Shown here piece after piece: positions 53,042-62,499 of a stretch of DNA of 64,000 nucleotides. The position numbers and the translations under genes were made by a program. This DNA is from Arthrobacter sp. OY3WO11 (GTDB lineage: Bacteria > Actinomycetota > Actinomycetes > Actinomycetales > Micrococcaceae). A model generated the notes under the pieces. The model had not been told where the DNA came from. It was given only the letters and a program-made list of their open reading frames with translations, and ran no database searches. How positions within the stretch are numbered: position 1 is the first letter of the stretch; each line of letters starts with the position of its first letter. The DNA is taken from NCBI RefSeq assembly GCF_001641125.1, contig NZ_LWLP01000002.1, forward strand, positions 124,001-188,000, written 5' to 3'.

Positions 53042-54808
53042 TTAGGTTTGGGGAACCCGTTGGCCCTCGGGGGTAAGGTCGGGGTGCTCAAGGGTGTTGA
53101 GATAGCGGGTGGCGCCTTCAACGCTGAGTCCGAACAGGTCGCAGACGCGGCGGATGTCACCGCCGGTTGCGTGGATCTCGTGCAGGATGCGGTCCTCTCG
53201 CAGGACTCGCGGCCGCAGCGTCAAGCCGGACCAGGGGAACTGGCTGCTGACGGGGAGGAGCCTGGGTGCGGTGCGCCGGTTGATGAGCAGGTGCGGGTTG
53301 GCGGTATTGGGCCAGGTCCGGTTGCGGTGGTTGAGCCAGGCCGTCAGGCGGGTGCGCACGGGTCCGGCCAGCGGGATGTATCGGTCAGCCAGTACGAGGT
53401 GCCCGTCCCTGATGTCGGTCAGTTGCAGTTCTCTGACTTGCTGTCCTGTCAGGGCGTGGAAGGCGACCAGGGCAACCGCGAGGGCGACTACCGGGTCCGG
53501 GGAGTTCAGCTCGCCACTGATCACCGCGGCATCCAGGGCGAGCGGAGTGGTGGTGGTTTTCGGGAACGCTTTCATTCCGCGGGTCGGGTTGGCGAAGATG
53601 AGCCGGCGGCCTTTGAGGGTCGTGAAGAGCGATTTGAGCCCGTTCCCGGCGATGTGGCGGCGGGCCTTCGTTTGATCCAGTGCGGCTGTGATGTCGGCGC
53701 GGGTGACCTCGGCGAAAGACTGGAAGCCCGCCTCGGCCCAGGCATGGATGATGGGTTCGATGCCCAGGATATGCACGATGATGGTCTTCGGGTCTCTCGG
53801 AATTTGCCGTGGCGGCTGGTGGGCACCGTTGATCAGGACTTCCAGCCACACCTCAAGCTGGTCCTTCATGGCCGGCGGCAGGGTGCTGGTCTTTGCGGCG
53901 AAGTAGCGTTCGACTCGGGTCGGCCGGTCCTCGATGAGGAGGCCGGCCGCGGCCAGAACGTCGATGGTGGAGATGACGTTGCCGGAGTATTGGCGCAGTT
54001 GGAGGACGTCGGTAGCGCGGACCTTCGCGGTCGGGGTTGGCCGCAGACCCTGCAGCATCCGCAGCGAGCGGGTCACATCGTTGCGTTGCCGCTTGCTCCA
54101 ACCGGCCCTCGCGGCGTGTTCACGGACGATGGCGGCGCAGTAGCGGGTCAGGTCGTTGTCTTCGAGGCGGACACGCACTGTGACGACCCTCGGGTCGGGC
54201 GCGATATCGAACAACGTCATCTGTATGCCGAGGTCCGCGGCGGGTTGGGTGCCGGGCAGGTAGTTCTTGTTCCGCAGTTTCCATGGCGCGCGTTGGTCCG
54301 GGCTCAACGCTGGTGCTCCACGGCGGTGAAAGCTCATGTTAGCGAAGAAGAGCTGGTGGCCATCCCTATTCGCGCCGGGCAGGTCCAGGCCATGTCCTGG
54401 CATCTGGACCATTCGGGCCTGCTCCAGACACAGCCGGCAGGCCCGGCGCTCCCCGATGCGGGCGGTGCGGCCGCAAAAGTCGCAGACTCCTTCCGGGTAG
54501 TGAGCATTCCACCAACGGCAAGGCCAGCACGTCCAGTTATATCGGCGGTAGACTCCCCAGGCCAGGCAGCCTTTGCACGAGCCTGGGTGTTGCGGGCTGC
54601 CGGGATGGCAGCTGGCGCACAGGCCCTGGCTGAAGTAGTCCGTGGTGGTACCGCATTTGGAGCACGGGGGCGGCCTGAACGGGCCGCCGGGAAGGCAGTC
54701 GTAGCAGAACGCCACCTGCGGATAGGTCCAGGCGGCCCGGTTGATCTGGCAGAGGGGGCACATCGCGGGTGGCCGCAACGGCGCCGCCGGGCCCGGAGCC
54801 GGACTCAC
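53042..54808 (-). CDS. cysteine-rich tyrosine recombinase-like protein, probably degenerate
   Basis: This 588-residue protein has an N-terminal region with at least six CxxC-type pairs (CPLCQ, CYDC, CSKCG, CASC, CKGC, CDFCG), suggesting several zinc ribbons. A C-terminal integrase-like domain follows. At the catalytic Arg site it reads ALTGQQVREL, with Gln where Arg is expected, and the HxxR box is replaced by LHEIHATGGDIRRVC. A Tyr remains in GATRYLNTL. It may bind DNA without cutting it. It interrupts the plus-strand order between the transfer genes and the chaperone/FtsK operon. The start is uncertain: GTG at 54808 or ATG at 54763. Confidence 0.75.
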   Translation of the reverse strand: MSPAPGPAAPLRPPAMCPLCQINRAAWTYPQVAFCYDCLPGGPFRPPPCSKCGTTTDYFSQGLCASCHPGSPQHPGSCKGCLAWGVYRRYNWTCWPCRWWNAHYPEGVCDFCGRTARIGERRACRLCLEQARMVQMPGHGLDLPGANRDGHQLFFANMSFHRRGAPALSPDQRAPWKLRNKNYLPGTQPAADLGIQMTLFDIAPDPRVVTVRVRLEDNDLTRYCAAIVREHAARAGWSKRQRNDVTRSLRMLQGLRPTPTAKVRATDVLQLRQYSGNVISTIDVLAAAGLLIEDRPTRVERYFAAKTSTLPPAMKDQLEVWLEVLINGAHQPPRQIPRDPKTIIVHILGIEPIIHAWAEAGFQSFAEVTRADITAALDQTKARRHIAGNGLKSLFTTLKGRRLIFANPTRGMKAFPKTTTTPLALDAAVISGELNSPDPVVALAVALVAFHALTGQQVRELQLTDIRDGHLVLADRYIPLAGPVRTRLTAWLNHRNRTWPNTANPHLLINRRTAPRLLPVSSQFPWSGLTLRPRVLREDRILHEIHATGGDIRRVCDLFGLSVEGATRYLNTLEHPDLTPEGQRVPQT

Positions 54809-54839
54809 AGCGCCGCCTATAGGGGTTGCAAGTCATGCC

Positions 54840-55349
54840 TTGTACGCTACGGAGGACAACCTTGTCGGATTCCCTTCTGGAAAATTTGGGGTAGCAGACG
54901 GGGAGGCTCCCAATTCTATTGTCGCCAACGAGTTCAAACCCAAGGACAGCCACCGCATCGTCCGCAACATGTTCGTAGTCCCGTGGTTCATTGCAGGTTC
55001 CGTTGTATTGTTCATCACCGCTGCCACTAACAACGGTTGGGCGTTTCTGGTAGGGCAGGTGGCCAGGGTTGTCGCGTTCACGTACTTCATGTTCTTCTTT
55101 ATCGTCCCCCTACTGTTGGCACTGGTTGTGGAGCTGATTCTGAAGAAATTTGTTGCATCGGTCATTACAGTTCAGGCAACAGAGGGCGACAATGAGGTGC
55201 ACCTGCACTTCACCTTCCGGGGAGCCTCGGCTCTGCTCGCCAAGGATCGACTCCTAAAGTCCTTTGAATCCCCTGTTCTTCCGGCGAAATACCACACTCC
55301 TGCAATGGCGCAGACCGCCCAGGCTGCCCCAGCGAGCGTCGCAGCGTGA
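54840..55349 (+). CDS. small membrane protein, first gene of the Hsp70/FtsK operon
   Basis: About 170 residues with two hydrophobic helices (MFVVPWFIAGSVVLFITAAT; VVAFTYFMFFFIVPLLLALV), then a soluble tail with alternating strands. No good ATG or GTG start is in frame; a TTG at 54840 is the best candidate. The 5' end may have been altered when the neighbouring recombinase gene arrived. The end overlaps the GrpE-like gene by 4 bases (GTGA). Confidence 0.6.
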   Translation: MYATEDNLVGFPSGKFGVADGEAPNSIVANEFKPKDSHRIVRNMFVVPWFIAGSVVLFITAATNNGWAFLVGQVARVVAFTYFMFFFIVPLLLALVVELILKKFVASVITVQATEGDNEVHLHFTFRGASALLAKDRLLKSFESPVLPAKYHTPAMAQTAQAAPASVAA

Positions 55350-55813
55350 CTGGCGCGAGCAGGGAAACCATCGAGACCGTCGCTTCTGACGTTGGTGACA
55401 TCAAACGGGATGTCGAGCAAATTCTCCCCTCGCTTGTGGATGCCTTGAAGCGGAACAGGTACTTCGATGAGATGGAAAAACGGCTAAGGCGCGCGGAACG
55501 GGTTGCGGAAGCATGGCGTGACTTGCCCCTCCTTGTCGGTGTCCACGATGTAATTCTCGCGATGCGCGCGACACCCAACCATGACCCTGTGTTCGTCGAG
55601 CAGCTCTCCGACGTCCTCTATCGATCTGCGGGCGTGGAGGAGTTCGGACTTATTGGAGAAGAGATCGATCCGACCATGTTGGAAATCTACAGTTCGGAGG
55701 GCACCGGCCCAAGAATTATCATCCGTGAGGTTCAGCGACCAGGTTTGCGGATCGGTCACAGCCCAATTCGCAAAGCAATTGTGTCTGTTACAAGGCAGGG
55801 AGATCAGCAATGA
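55346..55813 (+). CDS. GrpE-like nucleotide exchange factor
   Basis: This 155-residue protein has an N-terminal helical part (VASDVGDIKRDVEQILPSLV…) and a small beta domain whose end (IIIREVQRPGLRIGHSPIRK) matches the GrpE C-terminal pattern. GrpE exchanges ADP for ATP on Hsp70. It lacks the long GrpE coiled-coil of normal length. It overlaps the Hsp70 gene by 4 bases (ATGA), strong support for the pairing. Confidence 0.7.
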   Translation: MTGASRETIETVASDVGDIKRDVEQILPSLVDALKRNRYFDEMEKRLRRAERVAEAWRDLPLLVGVHDVILAMRATPNHDPVFVEQLSDVLYRSAGVEEFGLIGEEIDPTMLEIYSSEGTGPRIIIREVQRPGLRIGHSPIRKAIVSVTRQGDQQ

Positions 55814-57336
55814 CGGTTATAGGGATTGACCTCGGTACGACCAATTCAGCTGTCGCCACTACCGACGCGAACGGTATAACCACGACAATCGCCGATCGCG
55901 ATGGATCCCGCGTTATTCCATCAGTCGTGTATTTCGCGCCAGACGGCTCTGCGGTGGTAGGGGACCGAGCTAAGGCAATGGCTGTCCTGGAGCCGGAACG
56001 GGTGGCCATGCTCTTCAAAAGAGGGATGGGTGCGCCCACGTTCCTCTTCGATGAGAGCGAGTTCTCGGTCGACGGAAAGGTATGGCGGCCAGAAGAACTC
56101 TCGAGCCTAGTATTGAAAAAGCTCAAGCAGATGGCTGAGGAACAACTTGGCTCGGTATCCGGGGCAATCGTTACGGTGCCTGCCTACTTTGGCGAGCTGG
56201 AGCGCGCGGCTACTCGCGAAGCGGCAGAACTGGCTGGACTTCCAATTCTACGCATTCTCAACGAGCCCACAGCAGCGGCCATCGCGCATGGAATTGATGC
56301 CAGCTCCCGCGGAAAGACCATAATGGTCTTCGACCTGGGCGGCGGGACTTTCGACGTCACGGTAATGCGCGTCGATAGCGAAGGCGAGATGCAAGTCCTA
56401 TCGACAGGCGGAAATCACCGCCTAGGCGGTGCTGATTTCGACAACGAAATTATGCAAATGATCGCTGCACGTGCTCAAGCAGAAGCGAATGTCGACATCT
56501 TCGCAGAACCATGGGCCTTTCAGGATGCCCGCGAGAAGGCTGAAGACCTTAAGAAGGAACTCTCAACCCTTGACACGGCTACGCGCCCCATCTCCACCGG
56601 AGGCCGTCCATTGATGTTTTCCATGACGCGCGCCGAGTTCGAGGCATCAATCGCGGACACAGTGGAAGATGTCAGCGACATGATTGAGATCACCCTTGGC
56701 GAGGCCGAAGTTGACGCAGCCGATGTGGACACGGTGCTCATGGTTGGAGGCTCGTCGCGTATCCCCGCGTTTTCAACTCTCCTTCGCGACATGTTCGGCA
56801 AGGAACCCACCTTTTCGCGCAATCTGGATGAGGACGTTGCTAGAGGGGCTTCTGTTCTAGCAGCCAAGATCGGTGGTCAGATAGATCCGCGGTCGGAGCT
56901 AGCCGATCTCGCTATTCCCAAGGATGTCGCATCCCACGGACTAGGTATGACCGTCAACGATTCAGATGACAGGGAAATCAACGGGATTGTGGTGAAACCA
57001 GGTCAAGGTGTCCCGTCCAAGGGCACTCAGACTTTCTACGCAGCCGCCGACGGCCAAACGCAAGTCCTGCTCCGAATCAACGAAGGCGACGAGGAAGACC
57101 TTGCTTATGTACGGCAGATCGGTGAAGGAATGGCACACTTCGGCCGTCCTGTCCCAGCTGGACATCCAATACGGATCGACATCGCCTATACGGCAGAGCA
57201 GATTGTCGAGGTTTATGCCTACGACGGCGAAAACAACAAACTAATTGGTGAAGTGAGACTTGAAAGAACCGGGTCACTGTCGGGAGATGAGAAACGGCAA
57301 GCCCTTGCTGCCATCGCAGGAACAGGAGTGCAGTGA
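55810..57336 (+). CDS. Hsp70 (DnaK)-like protein without full lid
   Basis: The nucleotide-binding domain is complete: GIDLGTTNSAVAT at the start, VPAYFGELERAATREAAELA, the phosphate-2 loop VFDLGGGTFDVTVM near residue 174 and VLMVGGSSRIP near 311. The substrate-binding part is short. At 508 residues it is about 100 shorter than DnaK and lacks the helical lid. ATP-driven remodelling of a partner protein is likely. It is clearly not the housekeeping dnaK, which is normally chromosomal and full length. Confidence 0.9.
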   Translation: MTVIGIDLGTTNSAVATTDANGITTTIADRDGSRVIPSVVYFAPDGSAVVGDRAKAMAVLEPERVAMLFKRGMGAPTFLFDESEFSVDGKVWRPEELSSLVLKKLKQMAEEQLGSVSGAIVTVPAYFGELERAATREAAELAGLPILRILNEPTAAAIAHGIDASSRGKTIMVFDLGGGTFDVTVMRVDSEGEMQVLSTGGNHRLGGADFDNEIMQMIAARAQAEANVDIFAEPWAFQDAREKAEDLKKELSTLDTATRPISTGGRPLMFSMTRAEFEASIADTVEDVSDMIEITLGEAEVDAADVDTVLMVGGSSRIPAFSTLLRDMFGKEPTFSRNLDEDVARGASVLAAKIGGQIDPRSELADLAIPKDVASHGLGMTVNDSDDREINGIVVKPGQGVPSKGTQTFYAAADGQTQVLLRINEGDEEDLAYVRQIGEGMAHFGRPVPAGHPIRIDIAYTAEQIVEVYAYDGENNKLIGEVRLERTGSLSGDEKRQALAAIAGTGVQ

Positions 57337-58556
57337 TGACATCCGCCGCGCCCGAGCAGGAATGGGTACAACTAACTGAGCCGGCCAGCCTCAGCCAAGA
57401 TGACATTTTCAAGTTCTTTGGGATCCCGCCGTCACCGCACGACAAACTTGAAAAAAACATCAAAGCTAAGCGTCAATTTTGGACTAAACGCGCAAACGGT
57501 CCCGGTGGCCGCGAGCTCGCGGCAAAGGTCAAACAGAACATTCAAAACCTCTCGAAGGTCTTGGAAGAGGGCGCAGTCCCTGAGCGAATCGTCCCAACTG
57601 GGGACGGTAAGTATCAAGTCCTTGGTGATGCTGCCTCGCCACAGGAGTTGGCTGATCAACTCGAGATGTTCCTACGAGCGGGGGACTGGGCCAACGTCGT
57701 AGCGACGGCCCGTTTCGGCTTGGAGAAGTGGCCAGAAAACACCGAAGTCATCGTGGCTATTGCATTAGCGCTTTCCGAACTCGCTCGTGACCTACCACAC
57801 ATCTCCCAAGACGTGCGGACTCTTGCTGCTTCATCTACTAATCGAGCTCTGGAAGCTGCCCCTGGCAACCCGGATGTTTGGCTAGCAAAAGCCCGCGTTG
57901 TGCTTGCATACGGGACCATCGAGGAGGTCGAAGCCCTGGAAAGGCATGCCACGGCGCAGGAGGTGTCGCTTCCGGCTGAGCTGTACTGCATCGTCGCGAC
58001 GGCTTCGTTCCGCGCCGGAGACGTCACTGGTGGAATCCATCGGCTCGTGCGAGCTGTCGAGTCGAGCAACGGCGACCCTGGGATGCGCAGCGTGGCAACC
58101 GACTCGATGATTCGGGAGGTGCTCATTCCCTTGCTGCCTCTCACGAATCGAAAGGCGGCACAAGCATTCGGTGAAGCAGTCCAGGTCGCCGCGTGGATTG
58201 CGGAAGGAGTGCCCGAATCGGAGGCAGAACTTCTCAAGTTCCGAATTTGGGCGACCGAGTCGCAGTCGCGGGTCTTTATCGGGGATTTGGCTCTCAAGTC
58301 CTTCCTCGGAGTACTGACAGGCTTCGTCGCGCTTCCGCTCTACAGCAAAATTGCCTCCCGGCCGGGCTGGCGCGTTCTCAATGACGGACCAACCAACAAA
58401 AACTCTTGGTTGCAATGGACTGATGTTGCTGAGGGCGAGTTCATCGAAGAGCTCCACCAGTTGTCGCCGAGGCCGTTCGCGTGGCAAGGAGCCGCAGGTG
58501 AGAAGTGGCCCACTCGGGAGCAGGTTGTCCAGGCACTGACAACCGGAACGCAGTGA
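57333..58556 (+). CDS. helical-repeat (TPR-like) protein with a J-like N-terminus
   Basis: The N-terminal 65 residues (SQDDIFKFFGIPPSPHDKLE, then KNIKAKRQFWTKRAN) resemble a J-type helical hairpin but lack the HPD motif needed to stimulate Hsp70 ATPase. A series of Ala/Leu-rich helices follows (about residues 105-290), like TPR repeats. The C-terminal 80 residues are less clear and rich in Trp. By position it would be the co-chaperone or adaptor of the Hsp70-like protein. It overlaps both neighbours by 4 bases. Confidence 0.65.
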   Translation: MMTSAAPEQEWVQLTEPASLSQDDIFKFFGIPPSPHDKLEKNIKAKRQFWTKRANGPGGRELAAKVKQNIQNLSKVLEEGAVPERIVPTGDGKYQVLGDAASPQELADQLEMFLRAGDWANVVATARFGLEKWPENTEVIVAIALALSELARDLPHISQDVRTLAASSTNRALEAAPGNPDVWLAKARVVLAYGTIEEVEALERHATAQEVSLPAELYCIVATASFRAGDVTGGIHRLVRAVESSNGDPGMRSVATDSMIREVLIPLLPLTNRKAAQAFGEAVQVAAWIAEGVPESEAELLKFRIWATESQSRVFIGDLALKSFLGVLTGFVALPLYSKIASRPGWRVLNDGPTNKNSWLQWTDVAEGEFIEELHQLSPRPFAWQGAAGEKWPTREQVVQALTTGTQ

Positions 58557-61500
58557 AGGTTCCCGAAGGGTCCGAATCGGTCGAAGAGTCCGATGGTAGG
58601 GCCGTTGCTGAGAAAGTTTGCGCGCGGTGTGGGCGAGTGGTACATACGCTTCGCTGCCTCACCTGCGGAGGACCGCCTATAACCGGTCCTCGCGATTCAG
58701 GGCCTCTGGACGCCGAAGGACGGTCGAGCCCGCCGAATGTCGGCCGCGGGGAGCCAATTTCCCCGTCGCGAGGAAGACAAGAAGCGCCTGAAAAGCCAGC
58801 GGAGAATGGACAGGGGCCGCATATTCCCCCAAACGATCCACGTCCCTCTAAGGACGTTCGCTTGGTTGAGGCCGGAGACCGTATTGCCAAGCAGCAAGAA
58901 AAGCTCGGTCACCTCGAACGGCGACTTACAGCTGCAACTGAGGAACTGGGCTTCGAGCTTGGCGTTCTGCGCGCAGACGTCGATGCTGCCGTTTCCAGCA
59001 TCGACCAAGCGTTAGCCTCGAACCTCAACTTGATTGCTGCGGAACGACAGAGTGTTCTCGCACAACTCGACCGCGATGAACTAAGTCGACAGGCCCAACT
59101 GACGTCTGCGCTTGTTGCCACCGGAAAGAAGGCTCGCGACGCTGCTACTGAACTAGGCCTGCTCAGCCCAGCTGTCGCGCACATCGGGCTGCAGCACTCC
59201 GACCTCTGTCCCGCGTTGAGTGTACGGCCAATGGCCAACCTTGGTACGGTCAATTTTTCCGGGGCAGCGACCCTCAAACATCAAATTCCCACCCTGCCCG
59301 CATTGGTTCCATTGATCAACCAAGGCCACGTGGTCGTTGAAGGACCTTCGGGTGATCCACAAGTCGAGGCCATGTTGAACCACTTGGTCGCGCAGGCCTT
59401 TGCTTCCGCACCGGGCGGACAGATGGTTGTGACGGTCTTCGATCCAAAGATGAAGTCCACGTTGGCCGGCTTTCAGGCACACGGCGCCTCGACGGAGGCA
59501 AAGATTTTGGTTAACGTGCACCCCTCTCAAGACGCCCTCGAAAAAATCCTGGGTGAACATCTCGGCTACATGATCGCAGTGGGTGCTTCTACCGCCAAGC
59601 AATACGCCAGTATGGGCGACTTGGTTGCCTCAACAGGTCAACACGAACATCAGTACCATACCCTGGTGATTTTGGATGCGCCGGCCTTTTGGTCGGAAAG
59701 GGCTGCGAACGACCTTCAAAGGATTGTTGATCAAGGCGCTTCAGCCGGAATTTCCGTGATCCTTCACAGCGATCCCACTGAACCGAGCCCTCGTGATATC
59801 GACCTCGGCAAGGTCACAGCTGGCGCAGCGCATGTGCGCACTGATCGAGGTACTTGGACGGTCGCAATCCCCGGCGTCAAGGTCATCCCGAAATTTATCC
59901 CCGCCGCCGGGCCCTCGTTGGCGGCACAACAGCGGCTTATGGAGTTAGTTGTCGCCTCGGCTAAAGAGGGAGTTCTACCAAAAGTTCCATTTTCAGAACT
60001 TGCTGATGGACAACCATGGTGGGTCGCCGACGGCTCGCCGCGAACCAGCACGAACGGTGTCAAGATCACTCTGGGGCGCAAAGGCAACCAGACGGTGTCT
60101 TTCACCTTGGGTGACACGGTCAGCAACCTGCACAACGTGTTGGTTGGCGGTCGGGCCGGTTCCGGTAAGACGGTTCTCCTGAAGGCGATGATCTACTCGA
60201 TGGCGGCAAGGTACTCGCCTGACGAGCTCCGCCTCTTCCTCCTCGATTACAAAGAAGGCGTCGAGTTCCAGCAGTTTATTGCTACTCCTGAAGCGGGCAA
60301 TCCGCTGCCGCATGCTGATGTTGTGTCCATCGAGAGCGATGCTCAGTTTGGACTTGCGACACTTACGCATTTCCTGCAGGAGCTAAAAAGACGGTCCGAA
60401 GAGTTCAAGCGGATTGGTAATGTCCAAAATATTGCCGAATACCGAAAGCGCACCGGTGCAGTCATGCCCCGCTGGGTCCTGCTTATCGATGAGTTCCAAG
60501 GAATGTTCGCAGGACCTGGATACGTAGACGCAACGGCTGCGCTGGAAGATCTTGTCCGCCGTGGCCGCTCATTCGGGCTCCACGTGGTGCTTGCCAGCCA
60601 GACCCTCAGCGGCATCCGATTTGACGGTGACAAAGACAAAGCCATCTTTGAAAATGTCCCTGCCAGGATTGTCTTGCAACTCGGTCCAGACGAAGCCACC
60701 AAATTCCTCCAGTCGGGCAATGACGGCGCCATGCAACTCCGCTACCGAGGCCAGGCGATCCTCAACACACAGGGCGGCGCTCCAGGCGACAACCAACAGT
60801 TCGTGGTTGCCTTTGGTGATCAAGAGTACTTCGACCTACAAGATGCACTGTCCGCAGCAGCGAAAGGCCTTGGCCCAGGGTCAAAGCGGAAGCTCCGGGT
60901 CTATCACGGCGACCAATATGTCTCGGCCCGCGAGCTGGTCACCACGAATGATCGTCCAGATGAGGTTGAGGAAGAAGCGCTGCCGATTTGGTTCGGCCAG
61001 GAAAGCACCGTTGCTGCACCCGCGGCATGCGCCGAGCTGTCGCCGACCAGCGGAAGCAACCTGCTGGTCCTAGGAAGCCTTGACGTCCCCGCAGCCATTG
61101 CCACCGTACAAACGGCCGTCCTGAGTGCGGCCGTTGCTGCAGGAGGCCTGCGAGTTATCATCTTCGACTCAATGCTGCGGAAGTTCCGCGAAATAGCTGG
61201 CATTGAGCAATGGTTGAACACCCTCCACCGTCTGGGATGCACCGTCGACCGATACCGGGCCGGGGACGAAGAGCAGTTCCTCGAAGAACTCAAGTCCGCG
61301 GCGAACGGGGAACAGCGTGCCATAGCTGTGCTCCTCGGCCCAGAAAACTCAGACTTCAAAAACGTCGCAGAGTACGACTGGGAACAGTTAATCCGAGAGC
61401 TTCCCCGCAGGCAGTTAAACGTCATCGGGCAATGGAGCGACCTCCGCGATATCCCTGGAGACGCGTACAACCTTCGAAACGACTACAAGACAATACTCTT

Positions 61501-61684
61501 CGTCGGAGGTGATGAGCAGCTGATCGAGCAGGCATCCGGCAGATCCCGCCATGACATTCCACCGCTCAAGAGGGCCAGGACAGTGGTCTTCTCCGCGGCA
61601 TCGTCGCAGCAAGGACTCGCGACCGTGGCAACCATCAGGCCACTCGACCGGGATGATCTCGAAGCATGGGAGTCATTGGCATGA
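58553..61684 (+). CDS. large FtsK/EccC-type ATPase with zinc ribbon and coiled coil
   Basis: The protein has 1,043 residues from the GTG at 58553 (GTGA overlap). In order: a zinc ribbon (CARCGRVVHTLRCLTCG, residues 23-39), a disordered linker, a coiled coil (about 100-190), a first non-catalytic ATPase-like domain, an active FtsK/SpoIIIE domain with Walker A GGRAGSGKT near 532-540 and Walker B WVLLIDEFQG near 642-651, and a C-terminal degenerate ATPase domain without a P-loop (from about 815). This three-lobed layout is close to EccC of type VII secretion and differs from chromosomal FtsK, which has membrane helices. It could pump DNA or a protein. The neighbours make it the motor of the operon. 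Confidence 0.85.
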   Translation: MKVPEGSESVEESDGRAVAEKVCARCGRVVHTLRCLTCGGPPITGPRDSGPLDAEGRSSPPNVGRGEPISPSRGRQEAPEKPAENGQGPHIPPNDPRPSKDVRLVEAGDRIAKQQEKLGHLERRLTAATEELGFELGVLRADVDAAVSSIDQALASNLNLIAAERQSVLAQLDRDELSRQAQLTSALVATGKKARDAATELGLLSPAVAHIGLQHSDLCPALSVRPMANLGTVNFSGAATLKHQIPTLPALVPLINQGHVVVEGPSGDPQVEAMLNHLVAQAFASAPGGQMVVTVFDPKMKSTLAGFQAHGASTEAKILVNVHPSQDALEKILGEHLGYMIAVGASTAKQYASMGDLVASTGQHEHQYHTLVILDAPAFWSERAANDLQRIVDQGASAGISVILHSDPTEPSPRDIDLGKVTAGAAHVRTDRGTWTVAIPGVKVIPKFIPAAGPSLAAQQRLMELVVASAKEGVLPKVPFSELADGQPWWVADGSPRTSTNGVKITLGRKGNQTVSFTLGDTVSNLHNVLVGGRAGSGKTVLLKAMIYSMAARYSPDELRLFLLDYKEGVEFQQFIATPEAGNPLPHADVVSIESDAQFGLATLTHFLQELKRRSEEFKRIGNVQNIAEYRKRTGAVMPRWVLLIDEFQGMFAGPGYVDATAALEDLVRRGRSFGLHVVLASQTLSGIRFDGDKDKAIFENVPARIVLQLGPDEATKFLQSGNDGAMQLRYRGQAILNTQGGAPGDNQQFVVAFGDQEYFDLQDALSAAAKGLGPGSKRKLRVYHGDQYVSARELVTTNDRPDEVEEEALPIWFGQESTVAAPAACAELSPTSGSNLLVLGSLDVPAAIATVQTAVLSAAVAAGGLRVIIFDSMLRKFREIAGIEQWLNTLHRLGCTVDRYRAGDEEQFLEELKSAANGEQRAIAVLLGPENSDFKNVAEYDWEQLIRELPRRQLNVIGQWSDLRDIPGDAYNLRNDYKTILFVGGDEQLIEQASGRSRHDIPPLKRARTVVFSAASSQQGLATVATIRPLDRDDLEAWESLA

Positions 61685-62499
61685 AGATCGGTGAGTTGTA
61701 TGACGCCTATGCCGCAATGGAGCAGTTGCCGGTGGACGCAAGGGCGGCCGCAGCAATTGCCGCAAAGCAGCGCTCCGACGCGCTAGCGCGGGTCGACAAA
61801 AGGGCTTCAAATGCCAAGCAAACGGCAGAGGCGGCAAAGGCTAAGCTGCAAGCAGAGCTACGCGCCGAAGCACAGGCAGCCTCCTCGAGGGGTGCTATAC
61901 CAAAGAGCGGGACAGAAGCATCCGGACTGCAGCCCAATTTCAGTAAAGTGCGGTCGATACGCCAAAAGGTTGATGGCCTGATTGTTGACAAAACGCGTGC
62001 CGACAAGGACCTCAATCGGTTTCGCTCCGACCTGCACGCTTTGGAGCAACAGATCGAAGACGAACTCAGAGCCAAAGGAGCATGGGCACGCGGACAACGA
62101 GCGGACGCGATCACCTACTGGGTCGGAGGACTGGGTGTACTTCTATCGATCATCTGTGGACCCGCACTGTTGGGGGTTACGATCTTGGTCGTGGTTCTAG
62201 CCATAGTTGCCTGCCGACTTTGGGGTCCGTCAGCGATGATGATGCGTGCTACCCAGAAGCGCCCTGCGCTAGGGTCGCACCGCAAGTCTCGTCTCGGCTA
62301 CATCCTCAGCTCCTGTGGCTGGGCCGGCATCGCTTCGCTAATTCTTAATCTCATGCTTTCCAGGGTCTTGAGCCCACCTGGAGCTGGCCTCGGCTTTGAA
62401 GAATCAAGCGGGCAGGGTTTGGACCCTCTTTGGGTCGCGGGCATGTTGTGTGTAATCGCAGCAGTAGTTGTAGGCAATCGTTTACGGCGAGGAATGTGA
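61681..62499 (+). CDS. coiled-coil membrane protein
   Basis: This 272-residue protein has an Ala/Lys/Glu-rich N-terminal half (about residues 20-145) that should form long helices or coiled coils. Helices follow at about 150-185, 215-235 and 250-265. The ATG overlaps the ATPase stop (ATGA). It probably anchors the complex in the membrane. No family recognised. Confidence 0.7.
   Translation: MKIGELYDAYAAMEQLPVDARAAAAIAAKQRSDALARVDKRASNAKQTAEAAKAKLQAELRAEAQAASSRGAIPKSGTEASGLQPNFSKVRSIRQKVDGLIVDKTRADKDLNRFRSDLHALEQQIEDELRAKGAWARGQRADAITYWVGGLGVLLSIICGPALLGVTILVVVLAIVACRLWGPSAMMMRATQKRPALGSHRKSRLGYILSSCGWAGIASLILNLMLSRVLSPPGAGLGFEESSGQGLDPLWVAGMLCVIAAVVVGNRLRRGM

Noticed and set aside
52979..55030. 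A 683-codon open frame on the plus strand
   Set aside because: It is antisense to the cysteine-rich recombinase gene and has a Gly/Val/Gln-rich composition typical of shadow frames in high-GC DNA.
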